In this document: positions 9,991 through 20,199 of the stretch, piece after piece
Numbering within the stretch: the stretch's first letter is position 1
Layout of the letters: every line of letters begins with the position of its first letter
Assembly: GCA_902651635.1 (NCBI GenBank)
Contig: CACRSC010000084.1
Coordinates: forward strand, 1,669,391-1,733,390
Direction of reading: 5' to 3'
DNA from: Mastigamoeba balamuthi
Taxonomy: Eukaryota > Evosea > Mastigamoebida > Mastigamoebidae
Length of the DNA stretch: 64,000 bases
The notes under the pieces: model-generated
Seen by the model: only the letters and a program-made list of their open reading frames with translations
What the model was told of the DNA's origin: nothing
The model's database searches: none
Translations under genes and position numbers: made by a program

Positions 9991-11204
9991 TTACTTCTTC
10001 TTGGCGTCGGTGGCCTCGGCAGCCTTGTCGTCGGTGGCCTTGGCGTCAGTGGCGGCGGGCGTCGCCTCCGCCTCCTCAACCTCCTCCTCGACCTCCTCGT
10101 AGTCGTGGCGGCCCGCGGTCCACATGGCCGAGGTGTCGACGTACTGCCTCAGGCGGCCGTGGTTGGGCAGGTACTTGACGTGCACGCCGTCGGGGATGAT
10201 GCGGCCGGCAGCCTTGAGCTGCTCGAACTCGGGGCGCGTGTACTGCGTGAAGCCGAGCTTCTGGCTGACCGCGATGGCCTGGGCGCCGGCGAACTTCATC
10301 TTGCAGCGGCGGAGGGCCTCCATCACGTGGGCCTTGTTGGCGTCCTTGGAGCGGATGCTGAAGAGGATCTGGCCGATCTTCACACGGGCGACGGTGCCAG
10401 TGGGCTTACCGAACGCACCACGCATACCGGTCTGCAGACTGCAATCGCGCAAATAAATCAATTTCGAGATCGGCCTGGAAAAGACAGAGGCAGAGCGGAG
10501 CGCGTGGCGTACCGATCGGCGCCGGCGCAGCTGAGCATCTTGTTGATGCGGATGACGTGGAAGGGGTGGACGCGGACACGCATGTGGAAGCCATCCTTGC
10601 CCGTGGTCTTGCTGAGGTACTTGTTGCAGCAGATACGCGCGGCCTCGAGAGACTCGCTGCTGTAGTTCTGGCGCTCCAGCGAGAGCAGGTGGATGCACAG
10701 CGGGAACTCCTCGATGCCGGCGCGCTTGCGGCCGAGGTCGAAGATGCGGATCTTGGCGTCGGGGACACCACGGCAGTACCTCGACTTGATGTAAGGCTTG
10801 CCCCTCACAAGGCGGTAGCTGTTGGAGTAGTCCACACACACGCGCACATGAGTTAGGGCCACGTAAGTACGCCGTCAACACCCCCTATCATTTCCCCCAT
10901 CTCCAGAAAAAAATCCCCCGTGTGCGCCCGTCGGAGGCCAGGCGGCGCTGCGCCCTCCCCGGTCGTGGTCGGGGCCCTCCGTCCACACAGGCAGGGCGGC
11001 GAGGCACACGAGAGGTGGGAAATATCGCGCAAGAGGGAAGGAAGAGGGAGGAGGGGAGAGAGAAGGGGTGGCGGCGGTGTAACGAACCAACGGCCCGGAC
11101 CTGCAGGGAGGAGGGAGGGCGGGTGAGTCGTGCGCCAGATTCGCCTGCGGGGGAGAGGCGGTGGGGAGGGGCGCGGGTGGAGGGTGGAGCGTACGCCTGC
11201 CCAT
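9991..11204 (-). CDS. RPL10: 60S ribosomal protein L10 (uL16)
   Basis: Four exons: 11204-11195 (10 nt), 11100-11088 (a 13-nt micro-exon), 10818-10513 and 10438-9991. Introns are 94, 269 and 74 nt with donors GTACGC, GTTCGT and GTACGC. Spliced, they give 258 residues starting [20 protein letters not shown], close to the universal MGRRPARCYR start, so the tiny exons are well supported: each junction is in phase and flanked by AG/GT. Conserved blocks include [59 protein letters not shown] and [20 protein letters not shown]. uL16 sits near the peptidyl-transferase centre and is needed for late 60S maturation. Unusually, after GRLRQYVD the C-terminus carries about 45 residues rich in Glu, Ala, Thr and Lys ([11 protein letters not shown], ending DAKKK), longer than the roughly 214-residue animal and yeast proteins. 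Confidence 0.95.
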
Positions 11205-11521
11205 TGGATCAGAAGAGACCTCTAAGACAAAGACAAGGACAGAGGACAAGGAAAAAGAGCACACCCCAGAAAAAAACGGGGCCCCCGCGCGCAAGATCAC
11301 GTCACTCTTCGCGTCATCATCGGGAAAATGGCGATTGCCCGATCGCCAGATATTCAGGCGCCCGGCAATCCACCGCGTGAACTTTCGCTGAGACTTCCCC
11401 CGCGCGGGGCGGTGCTCGATCGCCGACCTGCCTGCTTGAGCCTTGTTTTACGCGCGTGTTTCCTGTTCCCCACAGCGCAGAAATTTTGTGCTTCGGTGCT
11501 GTGTTGACACACCCTTCGGGA

Positions 11522-12848
11522 ATGCAGCACAAGCACACCGTCTCCCTCCTCGCACTTCTTGCTTGTGCCTCGGCTTCGGCAGGCGCTGCACTGCCGTCCC
11601 TCCCCGCAGGCGCCTCGTCCCGCGTGTCGTCCGAGTTCTCCGGTAAGGTGGTCCTGGTGACCGGCGGCTCAAGTGGCATCGGCCGCGCTACCGTCCTTCA
11701 GTTCGCTCGCGCGGGTGCCAAGGTCGTGTTCTGCAGCCGCGACTCGAACCCAGCTTGGTTCACCGGCCACGCCGCCGAGGCAGCGGTCAGCGCCGACCCC
11801 GCTGTCCGAGCCGCGAATGGCTCCGCAACGTGGGTGCGGGCTGACGTGTCAGACCTGGCTCAAGCTCGTTCGCTCATCAAGGAAGTCATCGACAAGCACG
11901 GGCACCTCGACATCGCGGTCAACAACGCCGGCGTATGCCACATCGCTACTCTCACCACAGACCAGACGGCACACGGGGGACACCAACCAGGCGAGACACA
12001 CAGATATCGGGGCCACTGGCGGGCGTCGCGCAGCTGAGGAAGTATGTCAGGACGCAGCACGACCCCATCGCGAACAACGTGTACGGGGTGCTCAACAGCG
12101 TGGTGGCCGAGACAGAGTACTGGGTGCAGTCCAACCGCAGCGGGGTCATAGTAAACACAGCCAGCGTCGACGGGCTCGTGGGTACCGCAGGCGGCGCCAT
12201 GTACGTCGCCAGCAAACACGCGATCGTCGGCATCACCAAGTCGGTCGCACTGGAGTTCGCCACGGGCTGGCCGAGGATCCGGGTCAACGCTGTCGCCCCA
12301 GGGCTCACAGACACACCTCTCACTCGCAACCAGGTACCCGAAATGATGTCGCTGACTCAGCGCAGGCATTTCTCGCGGCTACATTAATATCGCAGATATC
12401 AACTGATTTTTCCCCCGCGTAGATCAAGCGGCCCAACGCAGAGGGCGTCGTGGAGCCCTGGGCTGGCGCCGCCGTCGACGAATCCAGCGCGCTGTGGCAG
12501 AAGGCCTCGGGCCAGGCCTCGGCGACGCTGCCCAACGGCCGCATCGCCACCGCCGAGGAGCAGGCGCAGGCGATTCTCTTCCTCGCCAGCGACTCCTCGT
12601 CGTATCTCAGCGCCGCCACGTTCGCCGTCGACTTTGGCGTCACCGCAGGGCTGGCACCGCCGCCGCCGCCCGCTCGGGAGCCCGCGGAATCGGCCCCGCC
12701 CAGGGTCCTGGTGCTGGCGTGCGTGCTGGGAGCGCTGCTGGCCGTGAGCTGCGCGGTCATCGTGGCGCTGCTCGCTCTGCTGCGCAGGCAGCGCGGCCGC
12801 GAGCTCTACGAGGCCCCCCACTTCGTGTCGCTGCACGACGACGAGTAG
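11522..12848 (+). CDS. Membrane-anchored short-chain dehydrogenase/reductase
   Basis: Three exons, 11522-11932, 12004-12333 and 12423-12848 (introns 71 and 89 nt, both phase 0; donors GTATGC and GTACCC), give 388 residues. The SDR core is complete: the nucleotide-binding TGGSSGIG at residues 47-54, NNAG at 134-137, catalytic Ser191 in NTASVDG, and Tyr204/Lys208 in MYVASKHA. After Gly137 the splice restores ISGPLAG, as expected in classical SDRs. What is odd is the packaging: the N-terminus looks like a signal peptide (VSLLALLACASASAGA) and the C-terminus has a membrane helix (VLVLACVLGALLAVSCAVIV) followed by RRQRGRELYE. The enzyme is thus predicted to face the ER lumen or cell exterior as a type I protein. 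The substrate is unknown. The second intron carries the dispersed TGACTCAGCGCAGGCA motif. Confidence 0.85.
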
Positions 12849-13010
12849 CCGCCGACATGCACAGCGAACGGCCTTCGGTGTTGCACTTTGGGGGTGGCCA
12901 GTGAGGGTGGGAGGGAGGGAGGAAGGCGTCGTGCATTAGAGCAACGCCAGTGCCCACTTTCAATTGATTTATGTGCAATGCCAGACACACGCCCTTGCAG
13001 TGCCCGGTCC

Positions 13011-14676
13011 TCAGAAAGAGGAGTAGCGCCTCCCGCTCGACCTGCGCGCCATGACGACCGCCACGACAGCCACGACCTGGAAAGTTGTTAACAATTTTAT
13101 TAAAAAGTGACATAAATCAATTGTTTCGGGGCGCCAGCGCACCACGACGAGGGCGACGCCCAGCGTGACGGCGACGGCGACGGCTGTCTTGTGGCTGCTG
13201 CGGCCGTTGTCGTTGTCGCTGCCGGTGCTCCTGGGGGCGTTGGTGGGGTCGACACCGTTGCCGAGCGCCACGCTGTGGGAGACGTGCTTGGCGCCCGCGG
13301 GGAACGCGACCTCGACGGTCTTGACCCTCCAGTCGTCCTTGAACACGAGGAACATCTGCAGGCGCAGCAGCAGGCTCTCGAAGGTGCTCTCCCACGTCGC
13401 GTTGGAGAACCCGCTGATGTCGACCTCCACGGAGCGCCCGTCGACGATCGCAGTGTTCGACAGCGAGAAGTAGACTTTGGGAAATGTGACGTCAGTGACA
13501 GAAAGATGCGCGGATCGGGGTCAGAATAATAAGTAGGGCGCACCGTTGTTGGTGGCCCCCTTGTTGGTGACCACGGTGTGGCTGTCCCAGGTCTCGTTGC
13601 CCACGGCCGCGGCGTAGACGAGCGACATGAAGTTGCGCGTGCTCCTGTAGGGCCAGTTGAAGACGTCCATAGACACCACCAGCGACCTCGGTGCGACGAC
13701 AGCGTTTGCCTGCATTGATTTCCAAGAATTACAGGTGATGAGACAAGGGAAAAGGCTCCCGACACCGCGGGCCGCGTTAGACCGCACTTGGTTGATCACT
13801 CCGATGACGTCCGAGACTATGAACTTGAGCTTGACCATCCAGCCCGCACGGCTGAACGCCATCCACTCGACAGTCTTCCAGTGCTTGGACAGGCGGACCT
13901 CGGTCATGTTGTACCAGAGGTCCTGCAAGGGTGCCGCCGGGCGGAAGGCAAATTCTTGAGAAACAGAGCCGAGGAAGTGGTCATCGCTGGTCATTCCCCC
14001 ATGTGGGCGGCGCACAGCGGACTCCCTCAGTGAGGCCCTCTGGATCACGTTGTTGTTGGGGTCGCGCTCGACGATGGCCAGGGCGGCGATGGTTGTGAAC
14101 CCCCCAACAGACGAGACATCGAGCTTTGCCCAGTCGCTGCCAAGGCAGAACACGGGCCGTGTGAGGGATAAGTCCCACTCCCCGGGGTGGAGGCGCCACC
14201 TGGTGTGGGACAGGTCGACGTCTACGTCGAAGTACGACAGCCACGAGATGGGGCACAGGCCACGCGGAATCTCCCCGACTTGTGACGTGAGCACGCGGGT
14301 TAGGTGTGTCAATATGCCGATCTGGATCTAAGAAAAAAGAGGCAATTCTGGCCCACACCCGCCCTGGAGATGTGGAAACAACAGCAGCGAGGCAGCGAGA
14401 GAGCGTACTGGCCCAGATCGAGTCGAGGGCGAGGTGGGCAGCAGCCGACTGGGACGAGGCGTTGACCGAGGCGTCGAGGGAGCGCGAGTAGAAGAAGGCG
14501 CCCCGGGACCAGCGCGCGGCGCCCGTGACGCGCTGGTGCCACGAGGCCTCGTCGGCGGCGCCGCTGACGTTGCCCACGAACCAGATGTCGTCGTCGCCGG
14601 TGTTGCCCGCCGAGGCCAGCAGGGCGGCAGAGGCTGCCAGCAGCAGGAGGAGGAGCGGGGAGCAGCGGGGGTGCAT
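13011..14676 (-). CDS. Type I membrane glycoprotein, family not recognised
   Basis: Six exons: 14676-14409, 14278-14016, 13922-13788, 13709-13544, 13474-13143 and 13076-13011. Introns are 130, 93, 78, 69 and 66 nt. Donors are mostly GTGCGC/GTACGC and all phases fit, giving 409 residues. The protein has a signal peptide (PLLLLLLAASAALLASAG), an ectodomain of about 350 residues with at least five N-glycosylation sequons (NVS, NAS, NMT, NET, NAT), a Ser/Thr/Asp stalk (APRSTGSDNDNGRSS), one helix (AVAVAVTLGVALVV then VVAVVAVVM) and a short basic tail ARRSSGRRYSSF. The ectodomain pattern (VKLKFIVSDV, SLVVSMDVFNWPYRSTRNF) resembles beta-rich surface proteins of other protists, but I cannot name it. 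Introns 2, 3 and 5 are multiples of three without stops; their removal rests on splice signals and, for the last, on rejoining the membrane helix. It is divergent from the SDR at 15095 and converges on the SDR ending at 12848. Confidence 0.75.
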
Positions 14677-15094
14677 CGTTGGTCGCTGCCCTGGGGGTGG
14701 GCTGCTGTTGATAAGCGCAGAAGTGCTTGAACTGTAGGAGTAGCTTCTCGTTGCGAGTCTGAGTCACTGCATGCGTCACCTGATTCCAACGAGCTGAATC
14801 CCGACGTCACCTTCACCGGCGGAACTCTGGGGGGGCTCTGGGGGGTCTGACTGCTCCTGCCCCGTCTGCCCTGCTGGCGTGCCCCAGAGCACAACCTGCT
14901 GTGGGTATTGAGGCACTTGGGAACTCGAGACACTAGAGCAGTCACAGACGGCACAGACGACAGTCTCTCAGCTGTGCTCGTGGGGGTGTCTGCATCCCAG
15001 AGCCACACAAATCAATTGGCAGAGAGCGTGTGGCCGAGATATATTGGCAATACAGAGATTCGGTTTCTCAACGCCCACACACTAAACGTTTCCG
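14677..15094. promoter_or_regulatory. Divergent promoter region, glycoprotein and SDR genes
   Basis: These 418 bp lie between two divergent ATGs. There is a CACAAATCAATTGGCAG stretch at about 15006 and a GAGATATATTGGC stretch at about 15039, the latter the nearest thing to an AT-rich core element upstream of the + strand gene. Nothing else is recognised. Confidence 0.4.
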
Positions 15095-16572
15095 ATGAAT
15101 CGCTGGAGTGCTCTGGGCGCTGCCGCGGGAGCGGTGGGCCTCGCGGCGGGCTCCCTATACCTCGTCGACAAGCTGCGCCTGTTCTCTGGCCCGCGGTGCC
15201 CCCACAGCCCCGACCTCACGGGTCCGCCCAGCGCCCCCCAGAGATAGAAATATCTCGGCCGCAAATATCTTCTCCCTCTGACCCGAGCTCCTCAGGCAAG
15301 ACCGTGGCCGTCACGGGCACCACCCGCGGCGGAATGGGGCACGAGACGGCCCTGCGCCTCGCTCGCCTGGGGGCCGCCGTGGTGCTCCTGGACCGCAGCG
15401 CCGCCAACAGCGCCGCTTCGCGCAAGGTGCGCCCAAATCAGTTGATTCCGCGACTTAGCGCACCCGCGTACCATCAATTGATTCCGCCCGGCTTAGCGCA
15501 CCTACACTAAATCAATTGATTCCACTCGAGTTTAACGCATCCGTCTAAATCAATTGATTCCGGCCGGCTGAACGCACCCGCACCTCAATCAATTGATTTC
15601 GCTCGTCTGAACGCACCCGCGCGCCAGCACATCTGCGACGAGTGCCCCGGCGCCGAGGGCAGGGTCGAGTGCGTCGTCTGCGACCTCGCTGACGTGGCGA
15701 GCGTCGCCCACGCGGCGGCCGAGGTGCGCCGGCGCCACGCCGAGGTCCACGCGCTGGTCTGCAACGCGGGCGTCATGGCCTGCCCGCTCTCGGCCACGCG
15801 CCAGGGCTGGGAGCTGCAGTTCGGCACCAACCACCTCGGCCACTTCGCCCTCGTCCAGGGCCTCCTCCCCTGTCCGCCGTCACGCAATTGATTAGCGCCC
15901 GCGCGATTACAGCGAATTCAAATCTCGCTGTTAAATATTTGATTCCCTCCGCAATTTCGAATTCGGGATCGCTTTTTGACGCGTTCTACGGCGCAGCGCT
16001 GGAGGCGGGGAGGGCCAGGGTGGTCGTGGTGACGTCGTACGGGTACAGCATGGCGCCGGCGTGCGGCGTCGACTTCGGGAGGCTGCGGGCGGAGCAGCTG
16101 GGCTGCGCCGGCGGGGCGCCCTACAGCGCGTGGGCGGCGTACGGGCAGAGCAAGCTGGCCAACATCCTCTTCGCCAAGGAGCTGCAGCGCCGCATGGGCC
16201 CCCGCGGCATCACGGCGCTCGCCGCGGACCCCGGCGACGTGGACACGAACCTCATGCGCCACATGCCCTGCGCGCGCCTCGTGGCCCTGCTGTGCGCCCG
16301 CCCGCCCCGTCGCTCTGCCCCCAGCGCCGCCCGCAGACTGACGCGTTCCCGCGCCGCGCAGGGCGAGGCCCTTCTCGAAGCTGCCCGAGGAGGGGGCGCA
16401 GACGCAGCTCTACTGCGCGCTGGCGCCCGAGGGGGAGCTGGTGCCCGGGGGCTACTACAGCGACTGCAGGGCCAAGGAGACCGCGGCGGTCTGCGGCGAC
16501 GAGGAGCTGGCCAGGCGCCTCTGGGAGGTCAGCGAGGAGGCCACCCGGGGCTTCACGGGCCTGCACGACTGA
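15095..16572 (+). CDS. Retinol-dehydrogenase-like SDR with N-terminal membrane anchor
   Basis: Five exons, 15095-15221, 15296-15426, 15628-15871, 15997-16291 and 16360 or 16362-16572 (16362 fits the phase), give 335 residues. Donors are GTCCGC, GTGCGC, GTCCGC and GTGCGC. Residues 5-24 form a membrane helix (SALGAAAGAVGLAAGSLYLV). The cofactor motif is TGTTRGGMG at 49-57, with CNAG at 131-134, GTNHLGHF at 152-159, catalytic Ser181 and YGQSK at 216-220, the exact arrangement of RDH11/WW-oxidoreductase type SDRs. After the last splice the C-terminal EEGAQTQLYCALAP block of that subfamily follows. Such enzymes reduce or oxidise retinoids, lipid aldehydes or other hydrophobic carbonyls using NADP(H) at the ER; the substrate here is unknown. 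The second intron is a minisatellite. Confidence 0.85.
15427..15627 (+). repeat. Intronic minisatellite, five units of 37-39 bp
   Basis: The second intron of the SDR gene consists almost wholly of five degenerate tandem units. Each starts with AAATCAATTGATTCCG and continues with a CTTAGCGCACC or CTGAACGCACCC segment. The final unit supplies the true 3' end (CTGAACGCACCCGCGCGCCAG). The repeated half looks like a branch-site region, so the array appears to be a multiplied intron 3' end. Confidence 0.85.
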
Positions 16573-17011
16573 GCCGAGCCGAGCGCCCCCCACACCCAGC
16601 AGAGGCGAAGTGGGCGAGTGGCAGAGGGAGGGAATGCCAGAAAAAGTGGAAAGCACCAACAAAGAGCACAAGAGGCCCGTCCGTGGCTCTGCGGTCCCAG
16701 TCACGCCACTGCGGGCAAGACCCATGCACCCCGACAACACGGGCAGCCCTGTGAGCCGCAATGCCACGTGCGTTCCCTCAAGGGGACAGCACAGGCGGCC
16801 ACGCCTGGAAATGCTGGCCATCGCCCGCCCCCCCCATGGCGAAGGAGATGCTGCCCGATCGCGCAGGTGGCTTTCCCTGCCAGCGGGCTTCGTCGGCTCC
16901 CCCCCCATGCCGGGTAAGCCGTTCACAGCCGGGGAGCTCGACAGGGCCTCAGCGAGCGCCTCCGCCCTCAGGCAACGTGGCCACAACGGCCGGGGCACCC
17001 CGCCCAGCATT
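16573..17011. other. Intergenic region without visible gene
   Basis: About 440 bases after the SDR stop codon. GC-rich open frames here have no family resemblance and no splice context. The 3' end leads into the promoter of the next gene, where the inverted duplication starts. Confidence 0.35.
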
Positions 17012-17155
17012 GCCACTGACGTCACAGCTTCTGACGTGTCGATTGCCCTCGAACAAAACCGCCAACGGCCGTAGAACGTCAGAGTTCATATTAAAACACA
17101 ACAAACCGCAGAACAGACAAGCAGAAACAGCACACCAACCAACCAGAAAAGCAAG
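17012..17155 (+). promoter_or_regulatory. Conserved promoter/leader of the GIT-LR-SPS gene family
   Basis: This segment is kept in front of all three family members (17012-17155, 22735-22860 reversed, 24538-24690 reversed). It contains two TGACGT half-sites (CRE-like; TGACGTCA at about 17020), then CGAACAAAACCGCCAACGG and CCGTAGAAC, where CAACGG is a Myb-type core. An A-rich leader (AACACAACAAACCGCAGAAC) follows directly before the ATG. High conservation next to a coding start argues for regulatory function, although recent duplication alone could explain it. Confidence 0.55.
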
Positions 17156-18119
17156 ATGGCATTCGAGGGTCCCTCTGTCGGGTTCTTCCTGTCGGGCTAC
17201 GCGCAGGTGCCGCAGCACTCGTTCCCGACGCTGGACGCGGCCATGGCGGCTGCGGTGGCAGCGCCGTGCCAGGTGGGCGGCATCACGCGGGAGCCCAGCG
17301 GGGAGTTCACGCTGCGCGCGGGGAGCCAGCTGAACAACAGCCCCAGCGGCGAGGTCTCCTACGTCTACGTGCGTCGCCCGTCATCGCCCAGGGCCACGCT
17401 GGGGTGTTGTGTGGGGCTGACGGGGTGTGTTCTCTGTGTGCTGTGTGTGTGGCACGAGGCAGAGGCCGTTTGCGATGTACCCCGAGTGCTTCCTGGGGGG
17501 CTACTGCCAGAGCGGGGGCCAGTACCAGTTCTCGACGCTGCACGAGGCGCAGGAGGCGGCGCTGAGGCTGCACGACTGCGCGGGCATCACGTTTGAGCCG
17601 CAGTCGAACATGTACACGCTGCGCCAGGGCGGCAGCCCGCAGCAGTCGCCCTCGCACGAGGTCTCGTGGCTCAGGGTGCGGCCACTCCCCCGCCCTCTCT
17701 CACGCGCACTCCCACTCTTGCTGCGGGGCTGCTGCTGGTGGACAGGTGACCGAGCAAGAGAGGGGGACCACTGGCCTGGCTGGTCTCGAGTCTCGCGTCT
17801 CGCCACGCTCACGCCCGCTCCCCCACCCCTGCAGGTTCACCCGGGGCAGAACTCGCCTGTGCCGACGGGGAGGACGCCGGAGCGGAGGCACAGCAAGGTG
17901 CCGACGTTCTCGCAGGCGCACCACGGGCAGTACCTGGCGGGCCACTGCAAGAGCGGGGGCCGGTACGCGTTCGGGAGCCTGCACGAGGCCATCGAGGCGG
18001 CCGCGCGCCTGCAGGACTGCGGAGGCATCACGCTGCACGGCGGCAGCTACGAGCTGCGCCAGGGCTCCGTCCTCACCGCCTCCCCCTCGGGCGAGACCTC
18101 GTGGCTCAGGTGCTGCTAG
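17156..18119 (+). CDS. Three-domain GIT-LR-SPS repeat protein, copy 1
   Basis: Three exons, 17156-17368, 17463-17675 and 17835-18119 (introns 94 and 159 nt, phase 0, donors GTGCGT and GTGCGG), give 236 residues. Each exon encodes one copy of a domain of about 60 residues: a Gly-Tyr start with SGGQYxF, then TLxEAxEAAxxLxDC, then GITxEP, YTLRxGS and SPSxExSWLR. The second copy reads GQYQFSTLHEAQEAALRLHD, then CAGITFEP and SPSHEVSWLR; the third CGGITLHGGSYELRQGS. I know similar GIT...LR...SPSGE segments only from uncharacterised protist proteins. There is no signal peptide and no catalytic motif. The protein is soluble and probably intracellular; its function is unknown. Confidence 0.75.
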
Positions 18120-18385
18120 GCCCCGCGCCCCGCCCCGCTGCGCGCGCCCCGTGACTGCGGCTACGGCTGCGGCTGCTCGCTGCGACGGCGCGCCCTCTGT
18201 GCGCCCCCCGCGGCGCCGGCCTCGTCTGCCACTCCCGCGCATGCGCACGCGCACGCAACACCACCGCCAACACTCCTCTCCCACACCTGCCCCCAGCAGC
18301 ACGCGCGGCACACCAGCGCGAGGCCAGAGGACCTGTTGCTGTAAACAGTGTTTGATTGCCATGCTGGCAACAGAGAGCCCTGCAG

Positions 18386-19020
18386 CACAGCGATCGGGGG
18401 TGTACTGGGAGGAGTAAGTGCACAGGAAGCTGGCAACTGTGCCCCGAGCTCGTGCTGTGCTCATGCCAGCCGTGGCAACCGGGCAGGACGCAGGACAAGC
18501 TGTTGCAGGCCACTGGGCAACGGTAAGCCCCGGCCACCGCAACGTGTGATGCACCATCCACACACGGCCCAGGGTCCACGACGCACGGGGCTCAGCGGAG
18601 TAGCACTACTGCACGGGCATCGAGAACGCCACGTCCTCGGCGATGCCGTCCTTGGTGCCGCCCGCAACTGCCCCCGAGCCAGAGACGCCTGCGGGTCTCG
18701 GAGCAGGAGCTGATCGCCGAGTACACAGCGGGAGGAGCAGGGCTTGCAGACCGCGGAGGTAGCGAAGGGGGTTTGCAAAATGTGTGGAATCCATGCATCA
18801 CACGCAGAGACAATGGCGCCAGCTGGGATCAATGATGCGGTTATGCACAACGCCAATATCTGTACAAATGAGCAACTCCACTTGATAAAGCTGCCCATTC
18901 GAGAACAAGAACACACTCTGATTCCGTATCTTGCCACAGATATTTATCGAATATGCGGAGATTCCAACAGCCAAATTGCATACCGAGAGATACGAGGAGA
19001 AGAGCAAAAAACACACTGCA
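18386..19020. other. Intergenic region, no gene seen
   Basis: From about 18.75 kb the base composition falls sharply in GC, marking the left edge of the AT-richer island. No conserved frame or repeat is seen apart from the end of the duplicated arm. Confidence 0.35.
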
Positions 19021-19901
19021 ATGAAACTGCGCATTGGCTTCGTCTCCAACTCGTCAAGCTCCTCGTTCATCGCGTTCTCCAGGAAGCCCCTCGTCGAGGT
19101 CCCGACGTTTACGTGCAGCTACACCAAAGGCATCCTGGTCAACCTGATTGGCTTCGAGGACTCAGACTGGACCGACTGGGACCTCATCTCACAATTAACA
19201 CGCCTGTTCCCGATAACGGAGTCTCTTGTGAGGGAGGCACAACAGTTCCTGCCTCTGGTAGCCTGTTGCCAGAGATGCATGAAAGCCCAGTTCACTCCTC
19301 AGCCGGGAATAGTTACTACCAGCACACCCCTCCTGTTCTGTCCTCAGTGCCGGTGCAAGGTCCAAGACTGTCTCAAAGGGCTTCTTTCATGCCGTGCCGA
19401 GCACAATGACACTTGTGCAGCCGTATTTCTTAATTCCCCCCCTGCGTTTCAGGACGGAGGGCGGGCGTTGGCACAATTGATTATGCTGCGCCCTCAGCTG
19501 GCACACAAGAAGAGAATAGACGGGACAGTGATGTCCTCGGAATCCATCAGAGGCAACCCAGTTAATGGCCACCTAGACCACAATGTGTTATGCCACATGC
19601 TCCGATGCATTCCATGCCCCAGCCTTACCGACCTGGTCGTTTTCGGATCCGTCTGCTACTGGTGGCGTACAGCATCCCTCGAGGCTGACGATGTGTGGCA
19701 GAATCTCACTGAAACACTTGTTCCTGGTGCTGTGCTGCCCAGTGACAAGAGAAACGCCTCTGGAGTTTCTACCAGGGCGAACTGCTGCTCACTCTGTCCT
19801 TCGATCGGCTCATCAGTGGCATCTTTAACTATCAGAGTAGCCCTTTCCACACAGGCTTGTTGCTGCGCCTCATTCTGGGAAATGACAGTCTGTTGACCTG
19901 A
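19021..19901 (+). CDS. Hypothetical protein with SNSSSSSF start, Cys-rich middle and F-box-like motif
   Basis: The ATG at 19021 starts MKLRIGFVSNSSSSSFI, a conspicuous N-terminal motif found in small proteins of bacteria and their phages and in some protists. The frame continues through a Cys pair-rich part (CCQRCMKAQF, FCPQCRCKVQDC) and an F-box-like segment (LCHMLRCIPCPSLTDL, then VCYWWR and VWQNL). F-box proteins are substrate adaptors of SCF ubiquitin ligases. After about 19740 the coding signal jumps to another frame (RLWSFYQGELLLTLSFDRLI to a TGA at 19899-19901), while the first frame ends at 19896. I cannot find a good intron there, so this is a frameshift or a cryptic small intron. 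A possible acceptor TGCGTTTCAG at about 19450 hints that part of the Cys-rich region is intron. GC content is lower than in the neighbouring genes. Exon structure is uncertain. Confidence 0.45.
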
Positions 19902-20199
19902 CTTACATGGAAAATAAGAATTGATGCACACAATGCGGGTTCTTGCAAGGAAGATAATGAAATACTCAGGGGGGCTCTGTTGCACTAGAATTACTGAGGA
20001 GTGGGAGCAGATCTGCAGTGATGGTTTCTTCATCAGTACTGAGCAATACATGCTTGATAATCCTCGGCCAGCTGTCTTGAACATAGACTATGTTCTTCAA
20101 GGCCTAGTTCCTGGATCGGAAGAAAGACAGAAAGAGCAATACCTTCCTGCTGGAAATTCATTGTCAATCAGCTGGTGATTGTTCTTCCTCTCCCACGTC

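Larger units (their letters stand above)
17012..18385 (+). repeat. Left arm of a 1.3-kb inverted duplication
   Basis: Promoter, all three exons, both introns and about 270 bases of 3' flank are repeated in reverse at 21570-22860. The last matching part is the GTTGCTGTAAACAGTGTTTG region at about 18340. The arms differ by many substitutions and small indels, so they are not sequencing copies of one locus. The centre between them (about 18.4-21.5 kb) is poorer in GC. Confidence 0.8.

Noticed and set aside
10920-11380. Plus-strand frame of 152 codons over the RPL10 first exons
   Set aside because: RPL10 micro-exons on the other strand explain the region; the + frame has no conserved features.
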